From the NCBI RefSeq assembly GCF_900167115.1, contig NZ_FUXZ01000005.1, positions 124,001 through 188,000 on the forward strand: 64,000 nucleotides of DNA. Reading direction: 5' to 3'. This DNA comes from Eubacterium uniforme (lineage in GTDB: Bacteria; Bacillota; Clostridia; Lachnospirales; Lachnospiraceae). The position numbers were made by a program, and so were the translations under genes. Numbering within the stretch: position 1 is the stretch's first letter; each line of letters begins with the position of its first letter. The notes beneath the pieces are model-generated. The model saw only the letters and a program-made list of their open reading frames with translations. It ran no database searches and was not told where the DNA came from. Shown piece after piece: positions 8,681 to 18,360 of the stretch.

Positions 8681-8709
8681 TTGCAATGATACTTCATATA
8701 AGATATAAT
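8681..8709 (+). promoter_or_regulatory. promoter of purB
   Basis: TTGCAA at 8681-8686 and TATAAT at 8704-8709 are separated by 17 bases, about 50 bases upstream of the purB start codon. Confidence 0.75.
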
Positions 8710-8758
8710 TATTGTTTGTTTGAGTAATAAATTATGTATTATTGTCTAGGAGGAAAAA

Positions 8759-10189
8759 ATGTACGATAAATATGTAAGTCCATTATCAGAGAGATATGCA
8801 AGCAAGGAAATGCAGTATATATTCTCACCTGATATGAAATTTAAAACATGGAGAAAACTTTGGATTGCTCTTGCACAGGCTGAGATGGAACTTGGTCTTA
8901 ATATTACAAAAGAGCAGATTGAAGAATTAGAAGCACATAAAGATGACATCAACTATGATGTTGCTAAAGAAGAAGAAAAGCGTAGAAGACATGATGTTAT
9001 GAGTCATGTATATGCTTATGGTGTACAGTGCCCTAAGGCAAAAGGTATTATCCATCTTGGAGCAACTTCATGTTACGTTGGTGATAATACAGATATTATT
9101 ATTATGACAGAAGGTCTTAAGTTAGTTAAGAGAAAGCTTGTTAATGTTATTGCTCAGTTATCAGAATTTGCTGAGAAATATAAGGATCAGCCTACTCTTG
9201 CATTTACTCATTTCCAACCAGCTCAGCCTACAACAGTAGGTAAGAGAGCAACTCTTTGGATTAATGAGTTTATGCTTGATTTAGAAGATTTAGACTTCTG
9301 TATTGAAAACATGAAATTACTTGGTTCAAAGGGAACAACAGGTACACAGGCTAGTTTCCTTGAATTATTTGAAGGTGATCATGAAAAAGTAAAAGAACTT
9401 GATAAGAAGATTGCTGAAAAGATGGGCTATAAGGCAGTTCATCCAGTATCAGGTCAGACTTATTCAAGAAAAGTTGATACAAGAGTACTTAATGTACTTG
9501 CAGGTATTGCAGCAAGTGCTCATAAATTCTCTAATGATATTAGATTATTACAGCACTTAAAGGAAATTGAAGAACCATTTGAAAAGACTCAGATTGGTTC
9601 ATCAGCTATGGCTTATAAGAGAAATCCTATGAGATCAGAGCGTATCGCATCACTTGCAAATTATGTTATTACAGCAGCTATTAATCCTGCTATTACATCA
9701 TCAACACAGTGGTTTGAAAGAACACTTGATGATTCAGCTAACAAGAGAATCGCAGTTGCTGAAGGTTTCCTCGCAACAGATGGTATCTTAGATTTATGTC
9801 TTAATGTATCAGATGGTCTTAAGGTTTATGATAAGGTTATCATTAAGAGACTTATGAGTGAACTTCCATTTATGGCTACAGAGAACATCATGATGGATGC
9901 AGTTAAGGCAGGCGGTGATAGACAGGAACTCCATGAAATAATCAGAACACTTTCTATGGAAGCTGGAGCTAACGTTAAAGAGAAAGGTTTAGATAATAAT
10001 CTTCTTGATTTAATTGCAGCAAATGATGCATTCAACCTATCAAGAGAAGAACTTGAAAAGACTATGGATCCTGCTAAGTATGTTGGTAGAGCTCCACAGC
10101 AGGTTGTTGAATATATTAATGATTATGTTAAGCCAGTACTTGAGGCTAATAAGGATTGCCTTGGTATTACAGCTACAATTAATGTATAA
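8759..10189 (+). CDS. purB: adenylosuccinate lyase
   Basis: Adenylosuccinate lyase (476 aa) cleaves SAICAR and adenylosuccinate with release of fumarate, in steps of inosinate and AMP synthesis. The fumarase/aspartase superfamily signature GSSAMAYKRNPMRSERI (residues about 280-296) carries the catalytic serine loop, and THFQPAQPTT and the catalytic-base HDVMSHVYA region are also present. It starts at ATG 8759 behind AGGAGG and has its own promoter. It is followed after 25 bases by a folding lipoprotein gene that is probably co-transcribed. Other purine genes are not nearby. Confidence 0.96.
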   Translation: MYDKYVSPLSERYASKEMQYIFSPDMKFKTWRKLWIALAQAEMELGLNITKEQIEELEAHKDDINYDVAKEEEKRRRHDVMSHVYAYGVQCPKAKGIIHLGATSCYVGDNTDIIIMTEGLKLVKRKLVNVIAQLSEFAEKYKDQPTLAFTHFQPAQPTTVGKRATLWINEFMLDLEDLDFCIENMKLLGSKGTTGTQASFLELFEGDHEKVKELDKKIAEKMGYKAVHPVSGQTYSRKVDTRVLNVLAGIAASAHKFSNDIRLLQHLKEIEEPFEKTQIGSSAMAYKRNPMRSERIASLANYVITAAINPAITSSTQWFERTLDDSANKRIAVAEGFLATDGILDLCLNVSDGLKVYDKVIIKRLMSELPFMATENIMMDAVKAGGDRQELHEIIRTLSMEAGANVKEKGLDNNLLDLIAANDAFNLSREELEKTMDPAKYVGRAPQQVVEYINDYVKPVLEANKDCLGITATINV

Positions 10190-10214
10190 AAATTTATAAT
10201 GAGAGGTAAAAACA

Positions 10215-11477
10215 ATGAATTTTAAGAAAATTGCCACATTAAGTTTATGTGTATGTATGTCATTATCATTAGCTTCATGTGGAAGTAAGTCAGATAATAA
10301 GAAAGACACAAAAAAGAAAGTGACTAAAGGCGAAATTGTACTCGCTGATTACAATTCTGTAAAAGCTTACAGTAAGGAAGCGGAAGTAACAGATGACACA
10401 GTTCAGACTACAATTGATAAACTTCTTGATAATTATTCAACTACAAAGGATGTAACAGAAGGTAAAGTTAAAAGAGGCGATAAGATCAGTATTGACTACA
10501 TTGGTAAAATTGATGGTGTAGCATTTGATGGTGGTACAGCACAGGATCAGGAGATTACTCTTGGTTACAGCGGATACATTGATGGATTCGATGATGGTCT
10601 TGAAGGTAAGAAGATTGGTGAAACAGTTGATCTTAACTTACAGTTCCCAGATGATTATCAGAAGGAAGAACTTAAGGGTAAAAAGTGTGTATTTACTGTA
10701 ACAATTAAAAAGAAGATTGATAAAGAAGTTCCAAAACTTGATGACAAGTTTGTACAGGATAAATTCAAAAAATATTATGGTGTATCAACAGTTAAGGAAC
10801 TTAAGGAATTCATGAAGAATAAGCTTAGAACTACACAGATTTCTAACGCAATTTGGAAGGATTATGTAGATAAGTGTGAAGCAAAATCTTATGATTCAAA
10901 AGAAATGGACAAGACTGTTAAAGAAATGCAGACATATTATGAAAGTGTTTATCAGTCACAGTATCAGGTTGACCTTGATACATATTTAAAGGCTATGAAC
11001 TTAGAAAAGAAGGCATGGATTAACAACCTTAAGGATGAAGCTAAGAAAGAACTTAAGGAAAACATGATTGTAGAAGAAATCGCTAAGAAAGAAAAGCTTA
11101 TGAACGATGATATCTATAAAAAAGTTGGTTTAATGTATTGCCAGAGCTATCAGGTTGAATCAGTTGAAGATTTGATTTCAAAATTTGGTAAAGAGAAAGT
11201 TGACTATGTTATTAAGTACACTGTTGTTACAGAATGGCTTGCAAATAAGGTCGAAATCGTAAAGGGTGAAAGACCAACAGAAGCACCAAGTGAAACAGGT
11301 TCAAACAAGTCTACAGAAGCTACTACAGAGGCTAAGAAGAGCAAAAAGTCAAAGAAGAAAGACGCTACTGAAGAAGTTACAGAAGCAATTACTGAAAAGA
11401 AGAGTGAAAAGGAAACAGAGTCAGAAACAGAAAAATCAGCTGAAAAAGATTCTGAATCTGAAACTGAATCAAAGTAA
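10215..11477 (+). CDS. trigger-factor/FKBP-like peptidyl-prolyl isomerase lipoprotein
   Basis: A secreted lipoprotein of 420 aa. The signal peptide ends in the lipobox LASC (Cys about 23). An FKBP-type domain follows (residues about 78-170), with VKRGDKISIDYIGKIDGVAFDGG and a G-F-x-x-G-L-E-G-like segment. A helical region resembling the C-terminal chaperone part of trigger factor covers residues about 180-350. The last 70 residues are low-complexity Lys/Glu/Ser/Thr (repeated SETE/KSE units), probably a flexible spacer. It likely assists folding of exported proteins between membrane and wall, analogous to PrsA. Assignment as a trigger-factor-like FKBP rests on motif and layout. Confidence 0.85.
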   Translation: MNFKKIATLSLCVCMSLSLASCGSKSDNKKDTKKKVTKGEIVLADYNSVKAYSKEAEVTDDTVQTTIDKLLDNYSTTKDVTEGKVKRGDKISIDYIGKIDGVAFDGGTAQDQEITLGYSGYIDGFDDGLEGKKIGETVDLNLQFPDDYQKEELKGKKCVFTVTIKKKIDKEVPKLDDKFVQDKFKKYYGVSTVKELKEFMKNKLRTTQISNAIWKDYVDKCEAKSYDSKEMDKTVKEMQTYYESVYQSQYQVDLDTYLKAMNLEKKAWINNLKDEAKKELKENMIVEEIAKKEKLMNDDIYKKVGLMYCQSYQVESVEDLISKFGKEKVDYVIKYTVVTEWLANKVEIVKGERPTEAPSETGSNKSTEATTEAKKSKKSKKKDATEEVTEAITEKKSEKETESETEKSAEKDSESETESK

Positions 11478-11505
11478 TTGATAAAATATCTTAATAAATG
11501 AATAT

Positions 11506-11566
11506 AATAAAGATGTTGCGTAGGATTTTTTAAAAATATACATGACATCTTTATTTTTATGCATTT
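11506..11566 (+). terminator. probable terminator after the FKBP lipoprotein gene
   Basis: AATAAAGATGT (11506-11516) pairs with ACATCTTTATT (11545-11555), followed by a T-rich stretch. The loop is long (about 28 bases), which lowers certainty. Confidence 0.5.
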
Positions 11567-11615
11567 TTGGGAAACGAAATTATTTGCTGAATATGTGAAT
11601 ATTCTGTGTTTTTTC

Positions 11616-11644
11616 TTGAGAAATTTAATAAATTATTGTAAGAT
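11616..11644 (+). promoter_or_regulatory. promoter of ftsH
   Basis: TTGAGA at 11616-11621 and TAAGAT at 11639-11644 with a 17-base spacer. The long 5' leader to the ATG at 11717 shows no obvious regulatory fold. Confidence 0.6.
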
Positions 11645-11716
11645 ATAGTATCAGACTTTTTATGTAAAAAGTTTAGAAATATTGGAAAAAGGAATTATTA
11701 AAAGAGGCGTAAATTA

Positions 11717-13756
11717 ATGGATAACAATAATAATAACAATAATAAAGATAAGAAGCCTAATGAGAGTAAAAAGAATAATTTGGCCATATGGTTTATAGCC
11801 ATTGCAATTACATTAGTGGTTGTTACAGTTATTTCAAATATGGCAAACAGTGCTACAACGAAGGAAATTTCTTATAATGAATTTATTAAGATGCTTGATG
11901 ATAACAAGGTCAAGAAAGTTGAATTTTCATCAACTGGAAAAATCATTATCTATCCAACAGAATCATCTGATTCTATGATTAAGTTCACATATTGGACTGC
12001 GGATATTAATGATCCTGATTTGATAAAGGAATTAAAGAAGGATTATAAGGAAGTTGAGTTTAAGGGAGTAGTACAGAATTCAAATAGCCACATGTTACTT
12101 ATGTTTATGGTTTATGTGGTACCAATTGTACTTTTCTATCTCTTAATATCAAGAGGCGTTAAGAAGATGTCTGAAAATGGTGGCGACATAATGGGTGTTG
12201 GCAAGAGTAAGGCAAAAATGTATGACATGCAAAAAGAAACTGGGGTTATGTTTAATGATGTTGCAGGTCAGGATGAAGCTAAGGAATCACTTACAGAAAT
12301 TGTAGATTTTATACATAACCCTGATAAGTATTCTAAGATTGGTGCTAAGTTACCTAAGGGCGCGTTACTTGTTGGTCCTCCGGGTACAGGTAAAACACTT
12401 CTTGCAAAAGCTGTTGCTGGTGAAGCTAATGTACCATTCTTCTCAATATCAGGTTCTGACTTCGTTGAAATGTTTGTTGGTGTAGGTGCAAGTCGAGTTC
12501 GTTCACTTTTTGAACAGGCACAAAAACACGCACCATGTATCGTATTCATCGATGAAATTGATGCCATTGGTAAGAGCAGAGATGCAAGATATGGCGGTGG
12601 TAACGATGAAAGAGAACAGACATTAAACCAGCTCCTTGCTGAAATGGATGGTTTTGATACATCTAAGGGTGTATTTTTACTTGCTGCTACAAATAGACCA
12701 GAAGTACTTGATAAAGCTCTTTTAAGACCAGGTAGATTTGATAGAAGAATCATAGTTGATAAGCCAGACCTTAAGGGTCGTATTGATACATTGAAAGTCC
12801 ATTCAAAAGATGTCGCAATGGATGAAACTGTTGATCTTGAAGCAATTGCACTTGCAACAAGTGGTGCTGTTGGTTCAGATCTTGCAAATATGATTAACGA
12901 AGCTGCTATTATGGCAGTTAAGAATGGTAGAGCAGCAATTTCTCAGGCTGATTTATTTGAATCAGTTGAAGTTGTTATTGCCGGTAAGGAAAAGAAAGAC
13001 AGAGTTCTTGGAGAACAGGAAAAGAAAACGGTTGCATACCACGAAGTTGGACATGCTCTTGCAACTGCACTTCAAAAAGATGCAGAACCTGTTCAGAAGA
13101 TTACAATTGTTCCAAGAACAATGGGAAGTTTAGGTTACGTTATGAGTGCACCTGAGGAAGAAAAATTCCTTATGACTCAAAAAGAATTAGAAGCAAGACT
13201 TGTAACATTACTTGCAGGTCGTGCTGCTGAAGAAATTGTTTTTGATACAGTTACAACTGGTGCAAGTAACGACATGGAAAAAGCAACAGATATAGCAAGA
13301 GCAATGATTACACAGTTTGGTATGTCAAAGAAGTTTGGCCTTGTTAGTCTTGAAACAGTTGAGAGTAAGTATCTTGATGGTGGAGCTTCATTTAATTGTA
13401 GTGAAGAAACACAGGCAGAGATTGATAAAGAAATTAGAGAAATACTTAAAGCAGCTTATGAAGAATCAAAGAGACTTCTTATAGAGAACAGAGAAGTGCT
13501 TGATGAAATTGCAACATTCCTTTATGAGAAAGAAACAATTACTGGTAAGCAGTTTATGGAAATTTTCCATAGAGTAAGAGGCGATGAAGTTAAGGAGTCA
13601 GAGGAAATTAAGAATTCAGAAGATATTAATGATTCTGAAAAGGTTGGAGTAATCGAGACATCTGAAATTGCTGATACATCCGAATCTGTTGAGAAAAGTG
13701 AAGTAAGTGTTGGCTCGATAGAACAATCTGAAGTGGCTGAAACTAGTGAACAGTAA
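11717..13756 (+). CDS. ftsH: ATP-dependent zinc metalloprotease FtsH
   Basis: Membrane-bound AAA+ protease (679 aa) that degrades short-lived and misassembled membrane proteins. Two transmembrane segments flank a short external domain (residues about 24-44 and 122-144). The AAA module has Walker A GPPGTGKT (about 220-227), Walker [13 protein letters not shown] and the second-region-of-homology arginines in [20 protein letters not shown]. The zinc site is HEVGH (about 442-446), with a third ligand Asp in [14 protein letters not shown]. Unusual additions are an Asn-run N-terminus (seven Asn) and a Ser/Glu-rich tail of about 60 residues with SE repeats, both of low complexity. It has its own promoter and a strong terminator. 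Confidence 0.97.
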   Translation: MDNNNNNNNKDKKPNESKKNNLAIWFIAIAITLVVVTVISNMANSATTKEISYNEFIKMLDDNKVKKVEFSSTGKIIIYPTESSDSMIKFTYWTADINDPDLIKELKKDYKEVEFKGVVQNSNSHMLLMFMVYVVPIVLFYLLISRGVKKMSENGGDIMGVGKSKAKMYDMQKETGVMFNDVAGQDEAKESLTEIVDFIHNPDKYSKIGAKLPKGALLVGPPGTGKTLLAKAVAGEANVPFFSISGSDFVEMFVGVGASRVRSLFEQAQKHAPCIVFIDEIDAIGKSRDARYGGGNDEREQTLNQLLAEMDGFDTSKGVFLLAATNRPEVLDKALLRPGRFDRRIIVDKPDLKGRIDTLKVHSKDVAMDETVDLEAIALATSGAVGSDLANMINEAAIMAVKNGRAAISQADLFESVEVVIAGKEKKDRVLGEQEKKTVAYHEVGHALATALQKDAEPVQKITIVPRTMGSLGYVMSAPEEEKFLMTQKELEARLVTLLAGRAAEEIVFDTVTTGASNDMEKATDIARAMITQFGMSKKFGLVSLETVESKYLDGGASFNCSEETQAEIDKEIREILKAAYEESKRLLIENREVLDEIATFLYEKETITGKQFMEIFHRVRGDEVKESEEIKNSEDINDSEKVGVIETSEIADTSESVEKSEVSVGSIEQSEVAETSEQ

Positions 13757-13817
13757 GTTGCATTTGCTGTAAGTATAATTTGTTAGGACAGATTATAATA
13801 TAATAATAAATGTTATG

Positions 13818-13854
13818 ATTACGGGAAATAATTATTTCCCGTAATTGTATTTTA
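13818..13854 (+). terminator. terminator after ftsH
   Basis: A perfect hairpin, ATTACGGGAAATAA with TTATTTCCCGTAAT (13818-13845), followed by TGTATTTTAT. Confidence 0.8.
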
Positions 13855-13900
13855 TGAGATAATATATGTAAATTGAAGCATAGGGATAAAAGGATAAATT

Positions 13901-15934
13901 ATGTTTGACATTGAAGAAGAATTAAAAAAGCTGCCTCACCAACCTGGAGTTTACATAATGCATAATAAGCACGATGATATAATCTACGTTGGTAAGGCAA
14001 TTAGTTTAAGAAACAGAGTGCGTCAGTACTTTAGAACAAGTACAAAAAAAAGTAGTAAGATAGAGCAAATGGTTAAGAATATTAGTCGCTTTGAATATAT
14101 AGTGACTGATTCTGAATTAGAGGCTCTTATTTTAGAGTGCAATCTTATAAAGAAACATCGCCCTAAGTATAATACAATGCTTAAGGATGATAAGAGTTAT
14201 CCTTTTATAAAAGTAACCGTTGAAGAAGATTTTCCTAGAGTTTTATTTTCAAGAAGAATGGGGAAGGATAAGAGCAGATACTTTGGCCCATTCACCAGTG
14301 CGGGGGCAATTAAAGATACTATTGAACTCGCTGCTGGAATATTTAAAGTAAGAACATGCAATAAAAAAATATATGATACAAAAGCTGATTTTGAAAAATA
14401 TCTTTTGAATATTGATGATGAAAAAACATTCCCAGGGAAAAACAATTCTAATGACAGGGCTTGTTTAAATTATCATATTGGAAGATGTGAAGCACCATGT
14501 GTTGGTAAGATATCAAAAGAAGAATATGCTAAAAATGTTAATAGATTAATAGATTTTCTTTCAGGTAATCAGGCACCAATTCTTAAAGAATTAGAAGATA
14601 AGATGCTTGCAGCTTCAGCAAATATGGAGTTTGAGGATGCAGTTAAATATAGAGATTTAATTAATAGCATTAATCATATAAAGGAACATCAAAAGATTAC
14701 AAGTCATAGTTTTGATGATAGAGATGTTATAGCATGTGCAACTGCAGGTGATGAAGCTGTTGTACAGGTATTTTTCATAAGAGATGGAAAACTTATTGGT
14801 AGAGAGCATTTCTTCTTAAATATTTTAAATATCATAAATGATGAATATATGGAAGATGAAAATCAGAATGCTGATAAATCTGAAAATAATGAAAACGAGA
14901 ATAATGAAAAAACTGATAGTAATGATGATTTAACAAGTGAAAATATCATCAAGAAACAAAAGATTATTACAAGTTTCATAAAGCAATACTATGGTGGTAC
15001 TCCATATATTCCTAGGGAACTACATGTTCAGTATGATGTTTATGATAAAGAAGTTCTTGAAAGCTGGTTAAAAGGTTTATCAGGTTTCAAGGTTTCTATT
15101 GTTACACCTAAAAAAGGTGATAAGGAAAAAATGATTGAACTTGCATTTAAGAATGCAACTATGGTTCTTACAAAGGATAGGGATAAACTTGTTCGTGAAC
15201 AGAAACGTACAGTTGATGCGGTTACAAATATTTCTGATATACTTAACATAGATTATGCAAAACGAATTGAGGCATATGATATTTCTAATACAAGTGGCTA
15301 TGAATCAGTAGGTTCAATGATTGTATTTGAAGATGGAAAGCCAAAGAAAAATGCATATAGAAAGTTTAAGATAAAATGGGTTAAGGGAGCAAATGACTAC
15401 AAATCCCTTGAAGAAGTTCTAACTAGAAGATTTGAACATGGCTTAAAGGAAAGAGCTGAACTTGATGAAAAAGGTATGGATTATGAGAATGGTAGTTTTT
15501 CTAGATTCCCAGATCTTATTATGATGGATGGTGGTTTAGGTCAGGTAAATATAGCACTTGGAGTCATGAAGAAACTTGGGCTTAACATTCCAATATCAGG
15601 TATGGTAAAAGATGATCATCATTCAACAAGAGGTCTTATATATGAAGGCAAAGAAATACCACTTAAAAAATCATCAGAAGAATTTAAATTAATAACAAGA
15701 ATTCAGGACGAAGCTCATAGATTTGCTATTGAATTTCATAAGAGCCTTCGTGGCAAAAAGCAGGTACATTCAATACTTGATGACATAAAAGGCATTGGTC
15801 CATCACGTCGTAAAGCTTTGATGCGTCGATTTGGAGATATTGATGGTATACGAGCAGCATCTATTGATGAACTAAAATCCGTTGATGGCATAACCGAAAC
15901 CATCGCTGAAGAAGTCTATAATTTTTTTAGATAG
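13901..15934 (+). CDS. uvrC: excinuclease ABC subunit C
   Basis: UvrC (677 aa; usual length about 600) makes the dual incisions of nucleotide excision repair. The N-terminal GIY-YIG domain (PGVYIMHNKHDDIIYVGKA, residues about 15-35) gives the 3' cut. A cysteine cluster CNKKIYDTK...CLNYHIGRCEAPC lies at about residues 150-200, a UVR motif at about 205-245, the RNase H-like 5' nuclease domain (IEAYDISNTSGYESVGSMIVFEDG, FPDLIMMDGGLGQV) at about 455-590, and tandem HhH motifs at the end. The extra length is largely an acidic Asn/Glu/Asp-rich insertion at residues about 322-350, between the UVR motif and the second nuclease. A candidate structured element starts right after its stop codon. Confidence 0.96.
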   Translation: MFDIEEELKKLPHQPGVYIMHNKHDDIIYVGKAISLRNRVRQYFRTSTKKSSKIEQMVKNISRFEYIVTDSELEALILECNLIKKHRPKYNTMLKDDKSYPFIKVTVEEDFPRVLFSRRMGKDKSRYFGPFTSAGAIKDTIELAAGIFKVRTCNKKIYDTKADFEKYLLNIDDEKTFPGKNNSNDRACLNYHIGRCEAPCVGKISKEEYAKNVNRLIDFLSGNQAPILKELEDKMLAASANMEFEDAVKYRDLINSINHIKEHQKITSHSFDDRDVIACATAGDEAVVQVFFIRDGKLIGREHFFLNILNIINDEYMEDENQNADKSENNENENNEKTDSNDDLTSENIIKKQKIITSFIKQYYGGTPYIPRELHVQYDVYDKEVLESWLKGLSGFKVSIVTPKKGDKEKMIELAFKNATMVLTKDRDKLVREQKRTVDAVTNISDILNIDYAKRIEAYDISNTSGYESVGSMIVFEDGKPKKNAYRKFKIKWVKGANDYKSLEEVLTRRFEHGLKERAELDEKGMDYENGSFSRFPDLIMMDGGLGQVNIALGVMKKLGLNIPISGMVKDDHHSTRGLIYEGKEIPLKKSSEEFKLITRIQDEAHRFAIEFHKSLRGKKQVHSILDDIKGIGPSRRKALMRRFGDIDGIRAASIDELKSVDGITETIAEEVYNFFR

Positions 15935-16273
15935 TGAAATAAATACGCGTCCAGCAAATTCTATATTTTCTAGATGGGACCGTTGCGGGTCTCTACACTT
16001 AGTGAGAAAACTGTGTTTTATTAGCAATTGACTTTATCTGCATAACGCGAAGCGTTATGGTATAAATGAAAAAGATGGGATAATTGAAGGTTTACATTCA
16101 GATTTATCCCAGCTTTTTTATTTGTAGTATAATACTTGTATTATACAGATAAAGGAAATTGATAATGATAAAAAACACTGTTTTCGAACTTAGTGTGGCT
16201 AGGGGGAGCCCGCACCGTGCGAGAGCTGAGTCTTAGATAGACAATATAAATTTGCTGGGCGCGTATGGATTTA
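15935..16273 (+). ncRNA. candidate large structured RNA element, copy 1
   Basis: A 339-base palindromic element begins directly after the uvrC stop codon. The outer stem pairs TACGCGTCCAGCAAATT (about 15944-15960) with AATTTGCTGGGCGCGTA (16249-16265). Box A ATGGGACCGTTGCGGGTCTC lies at 15974-15993. The palindrome CATAACGCGAAGCGTTATG is at 16041-16059, a central hairpin with T run at about 16075-16119 (TGGGATAA/TTATCCCA), and box B (26 bases, core CCCGCACCGTGCGAGAGC) at 16207-16232. A long arm pairs GAAAACTGTGTTTT and CTTTATCTG with AAAACACTGTTTTC and CAGATAAAG. Copies 2 and 3 conserve the boxes but change the stems with matching partner changes. No coding frame is present. Confidence 0.75.
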
Positions 16274-16293
16274 CTAAATAAAATCAATATACT

Positions 16294-16323
16294 TTGACAT
16301 GAATGTTGGTTATGTACTATAAT
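16294..16323 (+). promoter_or_regulatory. promoter of hprK
   Basis: TTGACA at 16294-16299 and TATAAT at 16318-16323, 18-base spacer. It lies about 20 bases beyond the outer stem of structured element copy 1. Confidence 0.8.
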
Positions 16324-16377
16324 ATAAGGTGGTTTTGTGTGATTTAAAATTGGGGTATTGTAGGAAGGAGAGTTGGT

Positions 16378-17316
16378 ATGAGTATTAGACTTTCAAAAGT
16401 AATTGATAATTATAATTTAAAAGAATGGATTCCAGAGATTGATGCAGATAAGGTTGATGTTACAATTCCAGAAATCAATAGACCTGCATTACAGCTTGCG
16501 GGATTCTTTGATCACTTTGAAAAAGATAGATTACAGCTTATTGGTAATGTAGAGAATGCTTACCTTAATAGCGTTGATGTAGAAAGAAGAAAGAATATTT
16601 ATCAGCAGCTTATGAGTAGTGGAATTCCATGTCTTATAATTTGCCAGAATATTGAACCTGATAAGTATCTTCTTGAAACTGCTAAACAGTATGGTATTCC
16701 AATTTTATCATCAGAGAAAGAAACAAGTAAGTTTAGTAATGAACTTACTAGATGGCTTAATGTAGAACTTGCACCATGTGTTTCAATACACGGCGTTTTA
16801 GTAGACGTTTATGGTGAAGGTGTTTTGATTATGGGTGAAAGTGGTATTGGTAAGAGTGAAACAGCCCTTGAACTTATAAAGAGAGGTCATCGTTTAGTTA
16901 CTGATGATGTGGTAGAAATCAGAAGAGTAAGTGATGAAACTTTAATCGGTACAGCTCCTGATATTACAAGACACTTTATTGAACTTAGAGGTATTGGTAT
17001 TATCGATGTTAAAACACTTTTCGGTGTTGAATCTGTTAAAGAAACACAGGAAATCGATATGGTAATTAAACTTGAAGAGTGGGATAGAGAAAAAGAATAT
17101 GACAGATTTGGACTTGAAGATAATTATATCGAGTTTTTAGGTAATAAGGTTGTATGCCATTCAATTCCAATCAGACCAGGTAGAAATATAGCGATTATCG
17201 TTGAATCCGCAGCTGTTAACCATAGACAGAAACTTATGGGTTATAATGCGGCTCAGGAATTATATAATCGTGTTACAAAGAATTTGATTAATAACTCGCC
17301 GGATAATGGTAAATAA
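16378..17316 (+). CDS. hprK: HPr kinase/phosphorylase
   Basis: HprK (312 aa, typical) phosphorylates Ser46 of HPr and Crh with ATP or pyrophosphate and reverses this with phosphate, the central switch of carbon catabolite repression in Firmicutes. The C-terminal kinase domain has the P-loop GESGIGKSETALEL (residues about 154-167), followed by the catalytic TDDVVEIRR. The HprK signature ELRGIGIIDVKTLFGVESV follows, and then the segment IRPGRNIAIIVESAA. The N-terminal domain is the usual nucleotide-fold partner. It starts at ATG 16378 behind GGAAGGAGAG and leads a run of sugar-related and cell-wall genes. A Crh-like substrate with an intact Ser46 site is encoded 4 kb downstream. Confidence 0.97.
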   Translation: MSIRLSKVIDNYNLKEWIPEIDADKVDVTIPEINRPALQLAGFFDHFEKDRLQLIGNVENAYLNSVDVERRKNIYQQLMSSGIPCLIICQNIEPDKYLLETAKQYGIPILSSEKETSKFSNELTRWLNVELAPCVSIHGVLVDVYGEGVLIMGESGIGKSETALELIKRGHRLVTDDVVEIRRVSDETLIGTAPDITRHFIELRGIGIIDVKTLFGVESVKETQEIDMVIKLEEWDREKEYDRFGLEDNYIEFLGNKVVCHSIPIRPGRNIAIIVESAAVNHRQKLMGYNAAQELYNRVTKNLINNSPDNGK

Positions 17317-17372
17317 TAAACGGTGTTATTATATAAACGGGCAGAGAAATAAAACAAAGGAAGGCGAATAGC

Positions 17373-18326
17373 ATGGATAAATATTTATTTGGTATTGACG
17401 TAGGCGGAACAACAGTAAAGGTTGGTTTCTTTAAAGAAGATGGTATTCTTCTTGATAAGTGGGAAATTCCAACACGTAAGGAAAATAATGGTGAATTTAT
17501 TTTAAGTGATGTTGCTCAGTCTATTGAGAATAAAATAGAGAGTCAGGGTATATCAAAAGGACAGATTATAGGTTATGGCTGTGGTATACCAGGTCCTGTT
17601 ACTGATGATGGCAGAGTTTTAGGCTGTGTTAATTTAGGATGGGGCGAGTTTAACATAGAGGAAAGAATGGCAGAAGTATTTGAATGCTCTAATGTTAAAG
17701 CAGCAAATGACGCTAATGTTGCAGCACTTGGTGAAAACTGGGTAGGTGGCGGAAAGGGCTTATCTAGTATGGTTATGATTACACTTGGTACTGGCGTAGG
17801 CGGTGGCGTTATTATAAATAATAAAATTGTAGCAGGTTTTAATGGAGCAGCTGGAGAAATCGGACATGCTCAGGTTAAGGACGATGAAACAGATTATTGT
17901 AACTGTGGAAAGGCTGGATGTCTTGAACAGTATGCTTCAGCAACAGGAGTTGTTAAGGAAGCTAAGAGAATCCTTTCTAGTTCAACAGAAGATTCAAAGC
18001 TTAGAAGCATTGAAACACTTACAGCGAAAGATGTTTTCGATGCAGCTAAAGAAGGTGATAAACTTGCTAATGAAGTAGTTGCTATATTAGGAAAGTATCT
18101 TGGTAAGGTTATGGCGCATGTTTCATGTGTTGTTGATCCAGAAGCATTCTTAATTGGTGGTGGCGTAAGTAAGGCAGGTTCAATCCTTATTGATGCAGTA
18201 GAAGATGTATATAAGAAAGAAGCGTTTAGAGCAAGTCGAGACGCTAAGATTTTACTTGCTTCACTTGGTAATGATGCTGGTATGTATGGTGCAGCAGCAT
18301 TAGTTTGCGATAAGAAGAATAACTAA
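17373..18326 (+). CDS. ROK family sugar kinase, probably glucokinase
   Basis: A ROK-family kinase (317 aa) that probably phosphorylates glucose in the cytoplasm. Visible motifs are the phosphate-binding start FGIDVGGTTVKVGFF, the sugar-binding region GYGCGIPGPVTDDGRV, AANDANVAALGENWVGGGKG with MITLGTGVGGGVIINN, and the ROK zinc signature CNCGKAGCLEQYAS (residues about 173-186). The spacing and length fit the glucokinase type, but N-acetylglucosamine or other hexoses cannot be excluded. It lies 56 bases after hprK with its own AAGGAAGG ribosome binding site and is likely part of the same transcript, which fits glucose uptake control. Confidence 0.9.
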   Translation: MDKYLFGIDVGGTTVKVGFFKEDGILLDKWEIPTRKENNGEFILSDVAQSIENKIESQGISKGQIIGYGCGIPGPVTDDGRVLGCVNLGWGEFNIEERMAEVFECSNVKAANDANVAALGENWVGGGKGLSSMVMITLGTGVGGGVIINNKIVAGFNGAAGEIGHAQVKDDETDYCNCGKAGCLEQYASATGVVKEAKRILSSSTEDSKLRSIETLTAKDVFDAAKEGDKLANEVVAILGKYLGKVMAHVSCVVDPEAFLIGGGVSKAGSILIDAVEDVYKKEAFRASRDAKILLASLGNDAGMYGAAALVCDKKNN

Positions 18327-18360
18327 TAAAATAATTATTAGATATATTAATAGGTTTATT

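Noticed and set aside
15935-16273. Interpretation of the repeated element as a MITE with terminal inverted repeats
   Set aside because: Ends of a MITE should be alike in all copies because the transposase binds them; here the ends differ completely between copies while the interior boxes are conserved. No target-site duplications were seen. Not fully excluded.
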